The position numbers and the translations under genes were made by a program. The notes under the pieces were generated by a model. The model was not told where the DNA came from. It made no database searches and was given only the letters and a program-made list of their open reading frames with translations. This document shows, in pieces, positions 31,892 through 41,134 of a DNA stretch of 64,000 bases. This DNA is from Embleya sp042956465 (GTDB lineage Bacteria > Actinomycetota > Actinomycetes > Streptomycetales > Streptomycetaceae). Location: assembly GCF_042956465.1 (NCBI RefSeq), contig NZ_JBIBGL010000001.1:186001-250000 (forward strand), read 5' to 3'. Position 1 is the first letter of the stretch, and every line of letters starts with the position of its first letter.

Positions 31892-32902
31892 TCAGCCGCG
31901 CGGCGGGCCCCACGGCGGCGGGGGCTGGTGGTACCCGGAGTGCGGCTGCTGCCAGGCCGGGTGTTGTTGCGGGTTGGACGCCTGGTGCGGCGGGGCGGGC
32001 GGGAACGGCCCCGGCGGGAAGAACCCCTGCGGCTGGGCGGGCTGCGGCTGCCACGGGTTGGCCTGGTTCGGGAACAGCGGCATCGGCGGCGGGACCGGCG
32101 CCGGCCGGCGGGTCGGGTGCGGTCCACCGCGGAAGGTGACGCCGTAGCGGCTGCGTACCCGGCGGATCTCCCACAGCGACATCAGCGTGATGGTGATCGG
32201 GCCGCCGAGGGTGCCGACCAGCCGTACGCCGGTCGGCAGCGCACCCTTGCCGCCGTCGTCACCCAGGTCGACCAGCGCGCCGCACCACGAGAGCCAGGGC
32301 GCGATCACCGCGGGCAGCAGCGGGTGTCCGTCCACGGCGCGGAACAGGTGCTGGGGGATCGCCCGGACCGCGAGGAACCAGAAGCGCAGCACCCACAGCG
32401 ACACGATCAGACCGAGCAGCGTGATGAAGAACGAGCCCACGTCGGCGCCCGCGTTGACCTTTCGGGATCCGTACGCCAGCGAGGTCAGGCCGCCGAGCGT
32501 GGCCACCGAGACGATCACGAACAGGCCGAGCGAACGCAGCGGCAACATCAGGCTCTTGCGCGTCTCGGTCCGCACGTCCGAGCGGGTCAGGGCGACGATG
32601 ATGCCCACCGCGATCGGGCACGCGATGATCGCCACGAAGACGGACGCGACGAAGCTTGTCATCCAGCCCTGCGCGGCGTCCTCGCCGCCGCCGTAGGTGA
32701 CCGCGATCCAGACCAGTACACCGAGGCCGAGCCAGGACCGGATCGCGCGTACCCGCTCCAGGGTCACATCGCGCCCGATCAGCCGATAGTCGGGCACGAA
32801 GTACCGCTCGGCGACTCGCTTCGGCAGCGGAATCCAGCCGAAGGCGAACATCGCCTTGCGATCGGTTCCGGCGGCTCCGGGCGGATGGAAGGACTGCGTC
32901 AC
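31892..32902 (-). CDS. Membrane protein with Pro/Gln-rich tail
   Basis: A 336-residue protein of unknown family. It has about five membrane helices: LGLGVLVWIAVTY, VASVFVAIIACPIAVGIIV, GLFVIVSVATLGGL, FFITLLGLIVSLWVLRFWF and one near residue 225. An N-terminal cytoplasmic part contains FGWIPLPKRVAERYFVPDYR. The last 90 residues form a Pro/Gln/Trp-rich cytoplasmic tail with repeated WQPQPAQPQG-like segments, as in many actinobacterial membrane proteins. The ATG at 32902 is the natural start. Its neighbours give no hint of function. Confidence 0.8.
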   Translation of the reverse strand: MTQSFHPPGAAGTDRKAMFAFGWIPLPKRVAERYFVPDYRLIGRDVTLERVRAIRSWLGLGVLVWIAVTYGGGEDAAQGWMTSFVASVFVAIIACPIAVGIIVALTRSDVRTETRKSLMLPLRSLGLFVIVSVATLGGLTSLAYGSRKVNAGADVGSFFITLLGLIVSLWVLRFWFLAVRAIPQHLFRAVDGHPLLPAVIAPWLSWCGALVDLGDDGGKGALPTGVRLVGTLGGPITITLMSLWEIRRVRSRYGVTFRGGPHPTRRPAPVPPPMPLFPNQANPWQPQPAQPQGFFPPGPFPPAPPHQASNPQQHPAWQQPHSGYHQPPPPWGPPRG

Positions 32903-33166
32903 AAGTACGCCTTTCTCGACGACGCGCCCCCGTGCAGGCGCCGACTCGCCCCGATGTTAGGGGGTGTCGGCGCGGCGCCATGCCGTGTCCGGCGGATCCT
33001 GGTGGGGTCGCGCCGCCCGGCATCCGCCCTTCGGGCTCCTCGCTGCGCCCGTCTCGCCGCACCGGAGAAACAGCCGAAGGGAACCACCATGCGGCTGCTT
33101 CTCCGGCATGCCGAGCCACGGCACCCGATGACGCGACCTCATCCACCGGGATCCGCCGGACACGGC

Positions 33167-33562
33167 CTAGTCGCCGGTTCGGGCGCGCAGCGCGGCGCGC
33201 AACGCATCCGCGATCGGCCGGATTTCGCTCAGCGAACCGTCCGCCACGGCCATGATCAGGTCGAACGTCGCGTCCTCGTCCAGGAGTTCGACGTCGATCC
33301 CGTTGTATTCGAGAAAGACCACGGCGGCCACCAGGCCGGTCCGCTTGTTGCCGTCCAGGAACGGGTGATTGGCCACGATCGAGTGCAACAGCGCGGCGGC
33401 CTTGGCCCAGGGGTCGGGATAGGCGTCGACGCCGAACGCGGACGCGCCGGGACGGGCCACGCCGGACTCGATCAGGGCGCGGTCACGGATCCCGGGGTTC
33501 CCGGTGGTCTCCTCGGCGACGGCGATCGCGTCGGCGGCGGTGAGCAGGTACACGTCGCTCAC
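33167..33562 (-). CDS. doc: Death-on-curing (Doc) family toxin
   Basis: A 131-residue Fic-fold toxin, the usual Doc length. It begins VYLLTAADAIAVAEE and has the Doc form of the Fic motif, HPFLDGNKRTGLV, in which a Lys replaces the second Gly of classical Fic motifs. From the family, Doc phosphorylates elongation factor Tu and stops translation. The GTG at 33562 overlaps the stop of a 40-residue upstream gene (GTGA), the expected antitoxin-toxin order and coupling. Confidence 0.9.
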   Translation of the reverse strand: MSDVYLLTAADAIAVAEETTGNPGIRDRALIESGVARPGASAFGVDAYPDPWAKAAALLHSIVANHPFLDGNKRTGLVAAVVFLEYNGIDVELLDEDATFDLIMAVADGSLSEIRPIADALRAALRARTGD

Positions 33563-33681
33563 GCCTCCTTCAACCGCCGCAACAGCTCGGGATGCCGCTC
33601 GGCAAACCGCCGCGCCAACTCCCGGACCCGCACCGCGGCTTCCTGCTGCATATCGGCTTCCCGCCGGGCATCCTCGGACAT
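33559..33681 (-). CDS. Candidate 40-residue antitoxin for Doc
   Basis: A very short gene (MSEDARREADMQQEAAVR followed by LARRFAERHPELLRRLKEA at the C-terminus) directly upstream of doc and overlapping its start. It is predicted to be one long amphipathic, strongly charged helix. It is shorter than classical Phd antitoxins (about 70 residues) and lacks their DNA-binding N-domain, so it resembles only the toxin-neutralising C-terminal helix. If real, it cannot repress the operon by itself in the usual way. The call rests on position, overlap and composition. Confidence 0.7.
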   Translation of the reverse strand: MSEDARREADMQQEAAVRVRELARRFAERHPELLRRLKEA

Positions 33682-33765
33682 GCGCAAACCCTACGACCCC
33701 CGCCCCCACCCCGCCCGCGCATTTCCCGGAGCGCGACGACGCGGGCCCGGACCCGAGTCCGCCCG

Positions 33766-34176
33766 TCAGCGCAGCCTGCGCAACTCGTCGGGACGAACCG
33801 TCACCGGGAACGGTGCGGGCGGCATCGCCGCCCGGGCTCCTTCGGCTCGGGTCACCGACGCATACGCCCCGTTGCGCAGTTCGAAGCCTTCGAGTACGGA
33901 ATCGTTCGGCTCCAGGACCCGGTAGAACTCGATCCCCCACGACGCGTACTTCCCGAGCTTGTCCACACCGTCTCGCCCCGCCTGTCCCGGCGAAACGATC
34001 TCGACCGCGAGCAGTACGTGCTCCGGATCGAGCCGGATGTCGTCCTCGCCGGACTCCTCACCCGCTCGGGCGGCGGCCCCGTCGATCACCACGACGTCCG
34101 GTTGGGTGAAGTCGTTGTCGTGTCGCACGTTGATGTTCTCGTACCCGACACAGTCGATCCGAGCAATCGAATGCAA
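33766..34176 (-). pseudogene. N-terminally short Uma2-family nuclease (probable remnant)
   Basis: A 136-residue frame matching the C-terminal two thirds of Uma2 (DUF820) PD-(D/E)xK proteins: TQPDVVVIDG, LLAVEIVSPGQAGRDGVDKLGKYASWGI and YRVLEP. Catalytic-type residues Asp, Glu and Lys are present. Family members are usually about 190 residues; the first 50-60 are missing. An in-frame TGA lies just upstream, the only start at the edge is a TTG with a badly spaced ribosome binding site, and no other frame upstream restores the missing part before the next gene at 34275. It could be a working short form but more likely is a decayed gene. Confidence 0.65.
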
Positions 34177-34274
34177 GAAGGCTCACGACTCTCCTTCGAT
34201 TGACCGGACATGTCTGATTCCATCGGGCGGAGATGCCCGCTCCGCGGATGAGCGGTCGCCGCCCGTTGCCTGCT

Positions 34275-34886
34275 CTACTTCCTCGACCAGTCGTGCTGGG
34301 GGAGTTCGGCGCGGCCCTGGGGGGTGTCGGCGTTGGCGCGGAGGAGGACCGCGGTGGGGGAGACGCCCTTGGGGAGGTCGAACCACAGGTCCTCGACCAG
34401 GGTGTCGGAGGCGCCGAGGGTGAACTCGCGGAGCTGGCGCTTGATCTCCATCGATTCCAGGTCCATGCCGAGTCGGCTGTCGTCCGGCAGGACCAGGCGC
34501 TGCTCCAGGTTGGCGATGTGCACCGTGGCCAGCGAGGTGTTGGCGATGGAGACCTTGACCCGGCACAGGCGGCCCTGGGCGAAGTGCTCGGCGTGGGTGC
34601 CGGTGATCCATTCGATTCCGCAGGTGAGGCCCTGCACGGTGAACGTGGCCGGTCCGCTGAGCACGGCCGGGGCCTTGACCGGTATCTCCCACTCGCGCAT
34701 GGTCATCTTCAGCGGCCTGTCCTTCTCCGGCCAGTACAGCGCCGCCGCGCCCGCAGCCAGGCCCGCGCCGATCAGCAGCCCGAGTACGAACCCGATCGCG
34801 ATCCACTGCCGAATCCGCCGCCGGCACCGGAGATGCCCGACCACCTCGCCCCGTAACTCCTCGACCTTCCGTCCCACCACACCCAT
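34275..34886 (-). CDS. Membrane-anchored protein with DUF4352-like domain
   Basis: A protein of 203 residues from the ATG at 34886 (an in-frame GTG at 34940 would add 18). One membrane helix near residues 27-50 (WIAIGFVLGLLIGAGLAAGAAALYW) leaves a C-terminal outer domain. That domain has CRVKVSIANTSLATVHI and a later YRL-like beta pattern reminiscent of immunoglobulin-like DUF4352 domains in actinobacterial surface proteins. The two Cys (in LTCGIEW and RLCRVKV) could form a disulfide. Function unknown; the domain assignment is tentative. Confidence 0.7.
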   Translation of the reverse strand: MGVVGRKVEELRGEVVGHLRCRRRIRQWIAIGFVLGLLIGAGLAAGAAALYWPEKDRPLKMTMREWEIPVKAPAVLSGPATFTVQGLTCGIEWITGTHAEHFAQGRLCRVKVSIANTSLATVHIANLEQRLVLPDDSRLGMDLESMEIKRQLREFTLGASDTLVEDLWFDLPKGVSPTAVLLRANADTPQGRAELPQHDWSRK

Positions 34887-34991
34887 GCGCCGCCCCCGTG
34901 TCCGGACCCCGAAGCCCGCATCGTATGGGCGCGCTCCCACCGCCGGCGAGGGCTTCCGGGACGCGCCTCCCGCCCGGTTGTCGGGGCCGGC

Positions 34992-35399
34992 TCACCCGTT
35001 CGGGGGGTGGCCGTGATCGATCAGGGCCGCCGCCGCGCGGGCGATGGCGGCGTCGAGCGGGGCGAGCGGGGTGGGGATGGGGTTCTCGGTGGGTGGGACG
35101 AACCAGACCAGGGGCCCGGCCTCGCTGCGGGGCGGGGGAAAGGTGACCCATGCGCCGCGGCCGTGCCGACTGGGGCCGCGGAGGTCGCGGAGGCGGGTGC
35201 GGGCCGGGGAGGTGACCGGGACCAGGAAGCCCATCTTGGCGCAACGTCGGTCGTGGATCACCGGCCCGACCCGAACTCCCGCGGCACGCAGGTGCTCGAC
35301 CACCTCGCGGCCCAACCGCGCGTCGACCTCGATCACGTCGAAGGTCTGGCCGGCGGCGACCAGGCGCGGAGCGTAGGGATTGCCGGACGAGTCACTCAT
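34992..35399 (-). CDS. Hypothetical actinobacterial protein
   Basis: A 135-residue soluble protein starting at the ATG at 35399 (MSDSSGNPYAPRLV). Segments such as REVVEHLRAAGVRVGPVIHDRR, GFLVPV, WVTFPPPR and GPLVWFVPP give a mixed alpha/beta pattern seen in small Streptomyces hypotheticals, some annotated as related to bifunctional primase/polymerase N-domains. No catalytic residues can be named. It is the last gene before the assembly gap. Confidence 0.65.
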   Translation of the reverse strand: MSDSSGNPYAPRLVAAGQTFDVIEVDARLGREVVEHLRAAGVRVGPVIHDRRCAKMGFLVPVTSPARTRLRDLRGPSRHGRGAWVTFPPPRSEAGPLVWFVPPTENPIPTPLAPLDAAIARAAAALIDHGHPPNG

Positions 35400-35880
35400 G
35401 GGACGGCACCTTGGCCAATCGGGTCGGACCGGACCCCCGCAAGCTCCATCCCAGCCTGCCGAACCCGCCCACGTGGGCAATATCCACAAGTTGATGCGTT
35501 TCCGTCACCTGTTCGGCCCACAACGACGGCGGCCCGAACCCGACCCCACCCGCGGGAAGCCCGGCCGGGGGGGGCGGCCCGAGCGCGGAACGGCCGCGGG
35601 GGCGGGGGGGGGGTTGGGCCCCCCCCCCCCCCCCCCCGCCGGGGTGACCTGGGTACCCGCGGGGGGGTGAGTGGTTGGGGGTCAGCGGGGGGGTGTTGGC
35701 CCGGGGCGGGTAGCCGCCGGCCCAGGGGGCCNNNNNNNNNNGGGGCCCCACCCCCCCCCCCCCCGGGGCCCCCCGGGGGGGGGGGGGGGGCCGGGGCGGG
35801 CCCGGGCGGGGGGGGGGGGGGGGTTTTCCCCCCCCCCGCCCCCGCGGCCGTCCTGGTGAACGTGGATCCGCGAGGTGGGA
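35400..35880. other. Assembly gap with 10 Ns and G/C homopolymer tracts
   Basis: Sequence quality collapses from about 35555: long uninterrupted runs of G or C, a 10-base N run at 35732-35741 and further G/C runs to about 35845. An exact run of 10 Ns is a scaffold placeholder. No gene can be called. The normal-looking part (35400-35550) is the upstream region of the hypothetical gene. True sequence of unknown length is missing between that gene and glyA. Confidence 0.9.
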
Positions 35881-37149
35881 TCAGAGGTTCGGGTACAGCG
35901 GGTGCTTCTTCGCCAGGGCCGTGACGCGGCCGGCCAAGGCTGCCTTGCGGGTGTCGTCGAAGCCGGGGAGGAGGGCCTCGGCGATGATGTCGGCGACCTC
36001 CTCGAAGTCGGCCGCGTCGAAGCCGCGGGTGGCCAGGGCCGGCGTGCCGATCCGCAGGCCCGAGGTGACCATGGCCGGGCGCGGGTCGAACGGGACCGCG
36101 TTGCGGTTGACCGTGATGCCGATCTCGTGCAGGCGGTCCTCGCCCTGCTGACCGTTGAGTTCCGAGTCGCGCAGGTCGACCAGGACCAGGTGCACGTCGG
36201 TGCCGCCGGTGAGCACGGTGATGCCCGCGTCGGTGACGTCCTTGCGGGTGAGCCGCTCGGCGAGGATGACCGAGCCCTCCAGGGTGCGCCGCTGGCGATC
36301 CTTGAAGTCGTCGGAGGCGGCGATCTTGAAGGCCACCGCCTTGCCCGCGATCACGTGCTCCAGGGGACCACCCTGCTGGCCCGGGAAGACCGCCGAGTTG
36401 ATCTTCTTGGCGTACTCCGCCTTGGACAGGATGACGCCGCCGCGCGGGCCGCCCAGGGTCTTGTGCGTCGTGGTGGTGACCACGTCCGCGTACGGCACGG
36501 GGCTGGGGTGCAGACCCGCGGCGACCAGGCCCGCGAAGTGCGCCATGTCCACCATCAGGTACGCGCCGATCTCGTCGGCGATCCGGCGGAACCCGGCGAA
36601 GTCGAGCTGCCTCGGGTAGGCCGACCAGCCGGCGATGATCAGCTTCGGTCGGTGCTCCTTGGCCAGGCGCTCGACCTCCTCCATGTCGACCCGGTGGGTC
36701 TTCTCGTCGACGTGGTAGGCGACCACGTTGTAGAGCTTGCCGGAGAAGTTGATCTTCATGCCGTGGGTGAGGTGGCCGCCATGGGCCAGGTCCAGGCCGA
36801 GGATCGTGTCGCCGGGCGTGAGCAGCGCGACCATCGCGGCGGCGTTCGCGGACGCGCCCGAGTGCGGCTGCACGTTGGCGGCCTCGGCGCCGAAGAGCTC
36901 CTTGACCCGGTCGATGGCGAGCTGTTCGACGACGTCGACGTGCTCGCAGCCGCCGTAGTAGCGCCGGCCGGGGTAGCCCTCGGCGTACTTGTTGGTCAGG
37001 ACGGAACCCTGTGCCTCCAACACCGCCACGGGGGCGAAGTTCTCGGAGGCGATCATCTCCAGGGTGTTCTGCTGGCGGTGCAGCTCGTCGGTGACGGCGG
37101 CGGCGACCTGCGGGTCCACCTCGCTCAGCGGACGGTCCAGGATCGTCAC
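35881..37149 (-). CDS. glyA: Serine hydroxymethyltransferase
   Basis: A 422-residue PLP enzyme converting serine and tetrahydrofolate to glycine and methylene-tetrahydrofolate. Signatures: TLEMIASENFAPVAVLEAQG, NKYAEGYPGRRYYGG, LDLAHGGHLTHG and the PLP-binding loop VVTTTTHKTLGGPRGG with Lys230. The GTG at 37149 has GAGGAG 9-14 bases upstream and matches the family N-terminus. An ATG at 37185 overlaps the gcvH stop and would add 12 residues, so the start is not fully settled. It lies downstream of gcvT and gcvH, so glycine made in excess under the riboswitch feeds both cleavage and interconversion. Its 3' end is only about 35 bases from the assembly gap. Confidence 0.95.
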   Translation of the reverse strand: MTILDRPLSEVDPQVAAAVTDELHRQQNTLEMIASENFAPVAVLEAQGSVLTNKYAEGYPGRRYYGGCEHVDVVEQLAIDRVKELFGAEAANVQPHSGASANAAAMVALLTPGDTILGLDLAHGGHLTHGMKINFSGKLYNVVAYHVDEKTHRVDMEEVERLAKEHRPKLIIAGWSAYPRQLDFAGFRRIADEIGAYLMVDMAHFAGLVAAGLHPSPVPYADVVTTTTHKTLGGPRGGVILSKAEYAKKINSAVFPGQQGGPLEHVIAGKAVAFKIAASDDFKDRQRRTLEGSVILAERLTRKDVTDAGITVLTGGTDVHLVLVDLRDSELNGQQGEDRLHEIGITVNRNAVPFDPRPAMVTSGLRIGTPALATRGFDAADFEEVADIIAEALLPGFDDTRKAALAGRVTALAKKHPLYPNL

Positions 37150-37181
37150 GGTTGTCAGCTCCTCGATCGGGTCGATCTCGA

Positions 37182-37571
37182 TCATTCGCCGCAGAACGCG
37201 GCGTACTCGTCGGCCGACAGCAGGCCCTCGGCCTCGCCGTCGATGCGCACCTTGAACAGCCAGCCCGTCCCGAAGGGGTCGGAGTTCACCAGGGCGGGGT
37301 CCTCGGCGACCGCGTCGTTGATCTCGACGATCTCGCCGGAGACGGGCGCGTACATGTCGCTGACCGACTTGGTGGACTCCAACTCGCCGCACGGCTCGCC
37401 GGCGACGACCGTCTGGCCGACCTCGGGGAGCTGGACGAACACCACGTCGCCGAGCGCGTCGGCCGCGTGTTGGGTGATGCCGACGAGGGCGGGGGAGGCC
37501 GCCTCGTCGAGCCACTCGTGTTCCTTGCTGTAGCGCAGGTGCTGGGGTGCGTGCACGGGTCCATTCTCCAT
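37182..37571 (-). CDS. gcvH: Glycine cleavage system H protein
   Basis: A 129-residue lipoyl carrier that shuttles the aminomethyl group between the P, T and L proteins. It has the hallmark GDVVFVQLPEVGQTV and the lipoyl-lysine motif CGELESTKSVSDMYAPVSG with Lys68. KEHEW near the start and LVNSDPFGTGWLFKV near the end are family-typical. It lies between gcvT and glyA on one strand. The P protein gene gcvP is not in the window, as is usual in Streptomyces where it is encoded elsewhere. Confidence 0.95.
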   Translation of the reverse strand: MENGPVHAPQHLRYSKEHEWLDEAASPALVGITQHAADALGDVVFVQLPEVGQTVVAGEPCGELESTKSVSDMYAPVSGEIVEINDAVAEDPALVNSDPFGTGWLFKVRIDGEAEGLLSADEYAAFCGE

Positions 37572-37685
37572 TCGATCGAGGGGGGTCTGTCCCTCAGGTG
37601 GGTTTGTAATGGTTTGTACCGCAGGCCCGGAGGGCCCGCGCCGGCCGCGCCCGCGGAACTCGGGTCGGGCCGCCGGCCGCCTCGG

Positions 37686-38786
<1,101 letters not shown>

Positions 38787-39008
38787 GCGAAGGCTCCTTC
38801 GAGGGGGCGCCGGCGGGAACACCCGAGGGGCGCGGGCCGGTCGGGGGCATGGCGTTCGGCCGCGCGCTCGGTCGGCGCGCACGTTGCACGACGCACGGAC
38901 GAGGAGCGGGTGCCGGTGCGGAGTGCGGCGAAAGACGACGGGCGGTGCGGCCAGTGCGACAACGGCGAGTACGACAACAAAGGGGGCTCCCTGCCATGGC
39001 TTTCAGCC

Positions 39009-39034
39009 CTTTTCGATCGGAGTCGATCGAAAAG
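39009..39034 (-). promoter_or_regulatory. Hairpin downstream of the glycine riboswitch
   Basis: Perfect 11-bp stem (CTTTTCGATCG / CGATCGAAAAG) with a 4-base loop, just 3' of the second aptamer in the gcvT leader. Its place suits an expression platform (terminator or pausing hairpin), but a U-tract is absent. From 38787 to 39008 the leader shows no further clear element. Confidence 0.55.
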
Positions 39035-39044
39035 TGGGGTGCCC

Positions 39045-39246
39045 TCCCCTTCTGTCATCGGAACCTGAGAGCTTCATCGCTTCCGGGCGCATCCGCGCGC
39101 GGAACGGCGATTTGCACCGTGGGTGAACCGCACCAGCGGTGCGGTTGCTTTCCAGAAGTGCCTGACCCATGCGGTATCGGTGCCTGAGAGATTCCGGGGA
39201 GGAGTTGCTCCTTCGGCGCCCCGCTCGTGGGCGAGGACTCTTCCGC
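39045..39246 (-). ncRNA. Tandem glycine riboswitch upstream of gcvT
   Basis: Read on the minus strand, two glycine aptamers follow one another. Aptamer 1 (about 39155-39246) has GGCGCCGAAGGAGCAA (39205-39220) and CTCTCAGGCA (39181-39190). Aptamer 2 (about 39045-39152) has CACCCACGGTGCAAATCGCC and then CTCTCAGGTTCCGATGACAGA (39051-39071; first 20 bases decisive). These are the conserved cores of the gcvT RNA. A short AACCGCACC/GGTGCGGTT stem lies between them. The 683-bp gene-free stretch 38787-39469 is mostly this leader; the remainder (39250-39469) holds the promoters of gcvT and of the plus-strand gene. Confidence 0.93.
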
Positions 39247-39469
39247 GTGGGGTCGACGGCCGATATGAGGTTGTGCCCGGCATGCTAGCGCGTGTCGTCA
39301 ATCCCCCGCCGGGGCCGGGACCCCGCCGAGTCCGAGGACTGCCGACTCCGGGCGTCGCCGACTTCGAGGGTTGCCGACTTCGGGGGGCGGCCGACACGCG
39401 CTCGCGCGCGAGGGTGCGAGGGTGCGACACCATGCGCAAGGCAGGACGGTTCGGGACAAGGGAGGGCTC

Positions 39470-40201
39470 GTGGAGACGGACTCGGCGGGGGCGCATACCG
39501 GCGCCGCGACGAGCGGCGTGTTGATGCCCCGGTCCGTGCACGACCTCCGGGAGGAGCGCGATCGCACCGGGGAGCGGATCGGTGACCGGGTGGTGGACGT
39601 GCTGGCCTATCCGGCCTCGTGCGTGCTCGTGGTGACCGGCCTGCCCGGGGCCGGCAAGAGCACGCTGCTCGCGCGCGTGATCACCCCCGGGCCGACCGTG
39701 GCCGTGCTGGACGCGGACCTGGTCCGGGCGCGCTGGGCGGTGCGCGCCGGGCGCATCCCGTACCGGGTCTATCGGCCGCTGGTGCGGCTCGCGCACTACG
39801 GCGAGGTGGCCCGGGCACTGCGCGGCCCCGGCGCGGTGGTCGTGCACGACAGCGGCCGCAACCCGATCCTGCGCCGGGTGCTGGTGCTCGCCGCCCGCCG
39901 GCGCGGCAGTTCGGCGCACGCACTGCTGTTGGACGTGAGCGCCCATCAGGCCCTGGCCGGCCAACGCGCGCGCGGTCGCGGAGTGTCCACGCCGGTGTTC
40001 GCCCGGCACCACCGCGAGTGGCGCGAACTGCTCGCCCGACTGACGCCGTGGCTGGATGCGGGCCCCACCCTGGCGTCCGCGCCCGGCGGCTTCACCTCGT
40101 GCGTACTGCTCGACCGGCCGGCCGCCCGGACGCTCAGCCGGATCGTTTTCGCAGACCCCGTACCCGGACAGTCCCGACGGCGGCGGTCGACCGAGTCGTA
40201 A
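39470..40201 (+). CDS. P-loop kinase-like ATP-binding protein
   Basis: A 243-residue protein with a Walker A motif in VLVVTGLPGAGKSTLLARV, an aspartate-containing VAVLDADLVRARW (Walker B-like) and a later RARGRGVSTPVFARHHREW segment that fits the lid of small-molecule kinases (zeta-toxin/AAA_33 or gluconate-kinase-like). An Arg-rich VHDSGRNPILRRVLVLAARRR segment lies between. The GTG at 39470 follows GGAGG at about 6 bases. The substrate is unknown. It reads toward two SseB-like genes, 30 bases before the first, so they may be co-transcribed. Confidence 0.85.
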   Translation: METDSAGAHTGAATSGVLMPRSVHDLREERDRTGERIGDRVVDVLAYPASCVLVVTGLPGAGKSTLLARVITPGPTVAVLDADLVRARWAVRAGRIPYRVYRPLVRLAHYGEVARALRGPGAVVVHDSGRNPILRRVLVLAARRRGSSAHALLLDVSAHQALAGQRARGRGVSTPVFARHHREWRELLARLTPWLDAGPTLASAPGGFTSCVLLDRPAARTLSRIVFADPVPGQSRRRRSTES

Positions 40202-40230
40202 ACTGCGGCGGACAGCAGAGGAGCACCACC

Positions 40231-40947
40231 ATGCCGTTTCCGGCCAATCCCGTGGAGAGCGCGCTCGTCGCGGCGATGCGCGACCCGTCCCGGGCCGAGG
40301 CTCTCTTCGAGGCCCTGGCCGAGTCGGACGTGTGGGTGCCGCTGCCCGAGGGCGGTGACCCGACGGACAGTGAACTGACGCTGCCGATCACCGAGATCGA
40401 CGGCCGGCCGTACGTGCCGGTGTTCTCCTCGGAGGAGGAGTTCCGGCGGGTCGCCGGCCCGATGGCGTGCACGGTCGCGCCGATGCGCGAGTTCGCCCGC
40501 GGGCTGCCGGCGCACGTGGGCATCGCGGTCAACCCGGGCGGCGAGGTGGGCATCCCGATCCCGCCGCCGGGGGTGCTGGAACTGGCCCGGCTGCCCGGGG
40601 CGGGCGTGCGCGGCGCGCGGGTGCGGCTGTACGAGCCGGACGAGGAGCCGATGGAGTTCCTGATCGCGGCCGCCGCCGAGTTCACCCACGTGCCGGTGGT
40701 GCTGAGTGCGCGTCGCGGCCTGGGTGTGATCGAGTCCGACCCGCCGTGCCTGTTCATCGGTGTCGAACTGGACCGCTGGCAGGAGGAGGACCGGCTGGCC
40801 GCGGTCGGCGCCCTGGAGCGCGCGCTCGGCCGGGCCGCATGTCCGTGGCCGGTGAACGTGGTGCTGTTGGACGTTGCGCAGGATCCTGTGGGGGACTGGA
40901 TGCTGGAACGGGCCGAGCCGTTCTACCTGCGGGTCGACCAGCGCTGA
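40231..40947 (+). CDS. SseB-family protein (first copy)
   Basis: A 238-residue protein related to enhanced serine sensitivity protein SseB. The N-terminal domain has DVWVPLPEGG, PYVPVFSSEEEFRRV and GLPAHVGIAVNPGGEVGIPIPP. The C-terminal SseB domain begins near RVRLYEPDEEP. In E. coli SseB is linked to serine sensitivity and rhodanese activity, but its real role is unclear. The ATG at 40231 follows AGAGGAG. A second SseB-like gene comes 188 bases later. Confidence 0.85.
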   Translation: MPFPANPVESALVAAMRDPSRAEALFEALAESDVWVPLPEGGDPTDSELTLPITEIDGRPYVPVFSSEEEFRRVAGPMACTVAPMREFARGLPAHVGIAVNPGGEVGIPIPPPGVLELARLPGAGVRGARVRLYEPDEEPMEFLIAAAAEFTHVPVVLSARRGLGVIESDPPCLFIGVELDRWQEEDRLAAVGALERALGRAACPWPVNVVLLDVAQDPVGDWMLERAEPFYLRVDQR

Positions 40948-41047
40948 GCCCGCGGGCCCGGCACACCCGTGCGCCCACGCGCGATTCGCGCCGGCGCGCC
41001 CCGGTGCGGGGCGTTCGCACTGCGGCATTCGTCGCAATGACTTCATC

Positions 41048-41093
41048 GGTCCGGCGGGACGGCGGGACAGTGGTCCGGCGGGACGGCGGGACA
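41048..41093. repeat. Two 22-bp direct repeats
   Basis: GGTCCGGCGGGACGGCGGGACA occurs at 41048-41069 and again at 41072-41093 (the unit is written here only as its first 20 or so bases: GGTCCGGCGGGACGGCGGGA). GGGACATCG-like partial copies follow up to the ribosome binding site of the second sseB-like gene. Likely replication slippage; a regulatory role is possible but unsupported. Confidence 0.8.
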
Positions 41094-41134
41094 TCGCAAC
41101 ATCGGGACATCGGTTCGGGTTCGGGGAGGACGTC

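Noticed and set aside
35555..35845. G/C tracts as biological quadruplex DNA
   Set aside because: They flank an N run and have the look of low-quality base calls at a contig end.
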